DNA of 64,000 nt from the NCBI GenBank assembly GCA_900315565.1, contig OMZS01000027.1, positions 1 through 64,000 of the forward strand, written 5' to 3'. This DNA is from an uncultured Prevotellaceae bacterium (GTDB taxonomy: Bacteria; Bacteroidota; Bacteroidia; Bacteroidales; Bacteroidaceae). The translations under genes and the position numbers were made by a program. Of the stretch, positions 60,983 through 64,000 are shown in pieces. Under the pieces are notes generated by a model. The model ran no database searches. It was not told the origin of the DNA and saw nothing but the letters and a program-made list of their open reading frames with translations. The stretch's first letter is position 1. Every line of letters starts with the position of its first letter.

Positions 60983-60999
60983 GTCGTCGTACCTTTGCA
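60983..60999 (+). promoter_or_regulatory. Promoter of the methyltransferase operon, shared motif
   Basis: GTCGTCGTACCTTTGCA contains the -7 box TACCTTTG (60990-60997), with TTG 20 bases upstream, 36 bases before the start codon. It matches the opposing promoter at 16 of 17 positions, including the GTCGTCG block before the -7 box. Confidence 0.65.
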
Positions 61000-61032
61000 A
61001 CTGGAAGTTTATCAACTATAATTATTTAAGGT

Positions 61033-61647
61033 ATGAAGAATATTTTCATGGATTTTTTCAGTCAGTGTGCCCGTCCCGAGGGATTCCTGGGGCGTTGCAT
61101 GCTGCGCTTCATGAACTTATGTCATGCCCCGCTCACTAACTGGGGACTCGACAAAGTATCGTTCCGCGACGGAATGACCATGCTCGACATCGGCTGCGGC
61201 GGAGGTGCCACACTGAAGCGTATGCTCAAGAGAAGTACAGGCGGCAAGGTCTATGGCATAGACATCTCCGAGGAAAGTGTAGCCAAGGCGAGGAACCTGA
61301 ACAGGCAGCTGCTGGGCAGTCAGGTTTTCGTGGAACAGGGCTCAGCCGACAGCCTGCCGTGGGCGCCGCAGACGTTTGATGTGGTTACTGCCGTGGAGAC
61401 CGTCTATTTCTGGCCCGACCTGCCGAAATGCTTCCAGGAGGTGAAACGTGTGCTGAAGCCTGGCGGGCAGTTTGCCATCATGCTCGAAGTGATAGAGAGC
61501 GATTCTAAGTGGACGAATGTCGTTGAGGGGATGATTGTCTATCCGCCCGAACAGTTGAAAGACATGCTGGAACAGGCGGGTTTCAGCGATGTGGAAGTCT
61601 TCAGGCGGAAACCGTCGTATGCAACCATCAAAGGAATACTGAAATGA
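61033..61647 (+). CDS. Class I SAM-dependent methyltransferase
   Basis: A 204-aa cytoplasmic UbiE/COQ5-like enzyme. Motif I is MLDIGCGGGATLKRML (near 50), acidic loop VYGIDISEESVAKAR, motif with ADSLPWAPQTFDVVTAVETVYFWPD and post-I VLKPGGQFAIMLEV. Residues 1-40 form a helical cap that probably contacts the substrate, which is unknown. The first gene of a three-gene operon facing the TonB-M16 operon; its stop overlaps the second methyltransferase start by 4 bases. Confidence 0.88.
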   Translation: MKNIFMDFFSQCARPEGFLGRCMLRFMNLCHAPLTNWGLDKVSFRDGMTMLDIGCGGGATLKRMLKRSTGGKVYGIDISEESVAKARNLNRQLLGSQVFVEQGSADSLPWAPQTFDVVTAVETVYFWPDLPKCFQEVKRVLKPGGQFAIMLEVIESDSKWTNVVEGMIVYPPEQLKDMLEQAGFSDVEVFRRKPSYATIKGILK

Positions 61648-62432
61648 AAGACAAGATGAAACCCGATTACGGGAACTGGGTTCCCACGAAGCTGCTTGCA
61701 TTGCTCTATGTAACGTCGCTGACCATTGCCATCCTTTTGTGTTTTTCCATTTTTTGTAAATGGATAATTCCAATCGCCATCTTCTTGGCAGTCCTTCTTT
61801 GCATTTCACTGTTCTTCTCTTCTTACATGACCGCTTTCCATCATGCCTTTTCTTTCAGCGGTGGTGGTATGATGGGAAAGGTACACGAGTTCCTCGTCTC
61901 GCGTCTGCCATGGGATGGTCAGGGAAGGCTGCTCGACGTAGGTTGTGGAGCCGGAGCGTTGACCATCCGCTGTGCCAAGTATTTCCCTCAGCCGCAATGT
62001 ACAGGCATAGACTACTGGGGTATTAAGTGGGACTATAGTCAGCGAATGTGCCAGCATAATGCCGAGGCAGAGCTGGTGGCGGACCGCTGCACTTTCCAGC
62101 ATGGCGATGCCAACCATCTTGACTTCGAAGACGAGACCTTCGATGCCGTAGTCAGCAATTTCGTCTATCACGAGGTGAACGACGGGCGGAGCAAGGAGGA
62201 ACTGCTTCGCGAGACATTGCGTGTTCTAAAGAAGGGCGGTTGCTTTGCCCTACAGGATCTGTTCGGACAGAAGTCCGTCTATGGAGACTTTCAGAATGTG
62301 TTAGACAGTTTGGAAAAAGATGCCGTCAGTGAGATCCACTATGCCGATTCCTGTCAGGAGATACCCATCCCACATTGGATGCAGGTTCCTGGCATGTTGA
62401 CGGGAGTAGGAATCATTTACGGAAAGAAATAA
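61644..62432 (+). CDS. Membrane-anchored SAM-dependent methyltransferase
   Basis: A 262-aa protein with two N-terminal membrane spans (about 17-37 and 40-62, separated by a Lys-containing turn), followed by a cytoplasmic methyltransferase domain: RLLDVGCGAGALTIRCAKYF (near 92), CTGIDYWGIKWDYSQRM, HGDANHLDFEDETFDAVVSNFVYHEVND and LRVLKKGGCFALQDLF. Such membrane-tethered enzymes often act on hydrophobic or membrane-delivered substrates; the substrate here is unknown. It overlaps the first methyltransferase gene by ATGA and precedes a small membrane protein by 17 bases. Confidence 0.85.
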   Translation: MKDKMKPDYGNWVPTKLLALLYVTSLTIAILLCFSIFCKWIIPIAIFLAVLLCISLFFSSYMTAFHHAFSFSGGGMMGKVHEFLVSRLPWDGQGRLLDVGCGAGALTIRCAKYFPQPQCTGIDYWGIKWDYSQRMCQHNAEAELVADRCTFQHGDANHLDFEDETFDAVVSNFVYHEVNDGRSKEELLRETLRVLKKGGCFALQDLFGQKSVYGDFQNVLDSLEKDAVSEIHYADSCQEIPIPHWMQVPGMLTGVGIIYGKK

Positions 62433-62449
62433 TAGTAAAGAAAACAAAT

Positions 62450-62848
62450 ATGGAAAAGAAAACAAAGATTATTGTATTGTGGCTGCTGACAATCTGCGGG
62501 TTTGCCAGCCATTCTATTACCGACATACTCCCCATGTTCTGGGGGAAGAATGTCGCCGTTGCCACCGATGGCGTCGTACCTGATGGCATGATTGCGTTCA
62601 TGATGCTGCTATCGTTCTTTCTGCCCGCATGTGCCATTCTGTGCCTGCTGGCAGATGCCAAGGGAAAGGCCTTGAAATGGGTAAATGCCGTGTTGGCAGG
62701 ATTCATTGCCCTGTTCAACATTGCCCATAGTTGTATGGAGCTGCCTTCCGATAACGCTGGACAATATTTGGTCCTGCCCATGATGGTAATCATCGGATTA
62801 TGCCTTGCTTATCATTCTTTCAGATATGTCAGGCTGGAAAAGCAATAG
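62450..62848 (+). CDS. Small four-span membrane protein of unknown function
   Basis: Starting at 62450 (MEKKTKIIVLWLLTICG) gives 132 residues with four likely membrane spans (about 7-25, 48-68, 76-96 and 104-122) and few polar loops (FWGKNVAVATDGVVPDG, CMELPSDNAGQ). No family recognised. It is the third gene of the methyltransferase operon. The upstream in-frame Met at 62375 lies inside the preceding gene and is not preferred. It could be a transporter or a partner of the membrane-bound methyltransferase. Confidence 0.7.
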   Translation: MEKKTKIIVLWLLTICGFASHSITDILPMFWGKNVAVATDGVVPDGMIAFMMLLSFFLPACAILCLLADAKGKALKWVNAVLAGFIALFNIAHSCMELPSDNAGQYLVLPMMVIIGLCLAYHSFRYVRLEKQ

Positions 62849-62969
62849 AACGTCGGCGAGAGAATACAGCAGACAAAATTCGGAAACACATATCATATTC
62901 CACCTTATCATGGGTTCTTCTTGAAATATCTCGCATCCCCCTGAGTTTTGACGAGTCACATTTTCTTCT

Positions 62970-62977
62970 TACCTTTG
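62970..62977 (+). promoter_or_regulatory. -7 box before the recombinase remnant
   Basis: TACCTTTG, 12 bases before the start codon at 62989. Confidence 0.45.
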
Positions 62978-62988
62978 CGATAAAAAAC

Positions 62989-63825
62989 ATGAAGTACAAA
63001 GTCGTATTCTCAGCAGAGAGAAGAAAAAGCAAAAAGAGCGGTAACATTATCACACGCAGTGTTCCAATCCGTATGAGGGTTTCTTTCTACGGACAAAGGG
63101 TGGAAATGACAACAGGTATGAGATTCGACGAGGACGTCTGGAATGACATCCTCTTGCTCTCCGACAAGCAGAAAAGCCGAAATGTCACGGTGTCCCAAAG
63201 ACATAGAATTGATGCCGCTCTTTCAGATGTCGGCATGGACATTCATTCCGTACATAAACAGCTGCGGGAACTTGAGAGCCGTGTAGACGGTGTGTTTCAT
63301 GTGTTTAATGCTTTGGGGAAGTCACCCCATGCAGAGGATTTCAAGAGCTATTTTGACAAAAGGATCGGAATCACCCTGGATGTCAATAACAACATCGTTC
63401 CAGCGAACGACCCTTCTGCAAAGACCATGGCTTTCTGGGCTGCCTACGATAAATTCGTATCCATCAAAAGCATAGAGTGCAACTGGGGATTAGCGTACAT
63501 TGAGAAGTATGACAAACTGAAAAAGTCGCTGTCGGCGTTCAGAAAGGATATCAGTTTTGACACTTTCACCGACGGGGGCATAACAGACTTCATCATTTTC
63601 CTGTACACGCATGATGGGAACAGCAACTCAACCGTATCAAAGAAATGGAGCGAGGTCAAGCGGTTCCTAAAGTGGAGCTACGAGAAGCATTACAGTTCCA
63701 ACCCGGCAGCCAGTACTTATGAACTCCACATGAAGGAAAACAGTATGCCTGTCATATACCTGACAATGGAGGAACTGCAACTACTCAAGGGACTTGGCCG
63801 CCGAATCAGCATCAACATTTTGTAA
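62989..63825 (+). pseudogene. Truncated tyrosine recombinase fused to an antitoxin tail
   Basis: From Met 62989 (MKYKVVFSAERRKSKKSG) the 278-residue product has the arm-binding N-terminal domain (IRMRVSFYGQRVEMTTGMRFDEDVWND) and the SAM-like core-binding domain (FWAAYDKFVSIKSIE, WSEVKRFLKWSYEKHY). It reaches only the first residues of the catalytic domain (VIYLTMEELQLLKG). It then ends LGRRISINIL, which is the C terminus of the XRE antitoxin at 51.5 kb; 33 bases are identical. All catalytic Arg, His and Tyr residues are missing. A deletion that joined a recombinase gene to a neighbouring antitoxin gene explains this. Confidence 0.78.
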
Positions 63826-63849
63826 CTCATTTAAACCAACCGACAAGAC

Positions 63850-63981
63850 ATGAAACAGGAATATGCCCGGGCATACGCAGCTGTGCCCGAAAGCAAAGAC
63901 ATGAAGAAAAAGCCCGTCATCAAAGTCTCAAACGAGATTGATAATGGCGACATCAAAGAACAATACACCATTCAGCTTTAA
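63850..63981 (+). CDS. Short hypothetical frame after the recombinase remnant
   Basis: A 43-codon frame, MKQEYARAYAAVPESKDMKK and then KPVIKVSNEIDNGDIKEQYTIQL. Highly charged, no family recognised. A purine-rich stretch precedes the start and a second start codon follows its stop by 5 bases, suggesting an operon running out of the window. The sequence around its start also resembles the decayed region after 51491, so it may be ancestral flanking DNA of the antitoxin. Confidence 0.35.
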   Translation: MKQEYARAYAAVPESKDMKKKPVIKVSNEIDNGDIKEQYTIQL

Positions 63982-63986
63982 TTGAC

Positions 63987-64000
63987 ATGAACACCATCGA
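63987..64000 (+). CDS. Possible gene start cut by the window edge
   Basis: ATGAACACCATC opens 5 bases after the preceding stop and continues beyond the window. Nothing can be said about the product (MNTI...). Confidence 0.25.

Overview
The window looks like the chromosome of a Prevotella/Segatella-type member of the Bacteroidales. Three things point there. Gene upstream regions repeatedly carry the Bacteroidetes -7 box TAnnTTTG, with a TTG/TTTG element about 19 bases further up. Many proteins belong to Bacteroidales-typical families (TonB-dependent receptors, a two-component-propeller/AraC regulator, DUF5056, DUF6249, DUF4876, DUF6850 and CE8/CE12 pectin esterases with short conserved C-terminal tails). 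The DNA also carries the short tandem low-complexity strings common in Prevotella intergenic regions. No rRNA or complete tRNA gene was seen.

Layout. 0.5-13.3 kb (minus strand): a DUF349 protein, then a pectin de-esterification locus (pectin methylesterase, rhamnogalacturonan acetylesterase and a kinase-less propeller/AraC regulator), then CorA. 14-23.1 kb (minus): a tricorn-like S41 protease, a TerD-like protein with a RING-like zinc cluster followed directly by a MATE exporter, a candidate small RNA, an iron alcohol dehydrogenase and a frameshifted kinase-like gene. 23.2-28.9 kb (plus): thiol peroxidase, two exported proteins of unknown role and an ADP-forming acetate-CoA ligase. 29.5-31.3 kb (minus): a DUF6249 protein, an ECF sigma factor and a DUF5056 protein. 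31.4-41.1 kb (plus): an rRNA methyltransferase overlapping thyA, folA, a TPP riboswitch with a thiamine uptake operon (TonB receptor, PnuT, thiamine pyrophosphokinase), a second candidate small RNA, a YbjN-like membrane protein and a BtuB-like receptor. 41.2-44.6 kb (minus): glycerate kinase, queuosine precursor transporter and a PreA-like enzyme. 44.9-46.7 kb: a Cthe_2159-like surface lipoprotein.

46.8-51.5 kb is a decayed integrative element. It has tRNA-Ser-end-like repeats, a motif array, a tyrosine recombinase killed by a small deletion, an intact AbiEi/AbiEii type IV toxin-antitoxin pair and scraps of a HigBA-like module. A second recombinase remnant near 63 kb ends in the same antitoxin tail, identical over 33 bases.

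51.6-62.8 kb is the most unusual locus. A minus-strand operon encodes a TonB receptor, a small lipoprotein, a DUF6850 barrel, a DUF4876 lipoprotein and an M16 metalloprotease fused to two heavy-metal-associated (HMA) domains. Facing it is a plus-strand operon of two methyltransferases and a small membrane protein. The two divergent promoters share 16 of 17 bases, so the operons are probably co-regulated. A role in metal or metallo-peptide acquisition is inferred, not shown.

Among the non-coding signals, the strongest is an intergenic element family with exact 21-base periodicity that ends in an inverted copy and an AATTCTCTAGA motif, seen at 29.35 and 13.7 kb with a minimal copy at 3.0 kb. 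There are also two promoter-plus-terminator small RNA candidates. Short tandem strings have apparently been inserted in frame into several protein genes.
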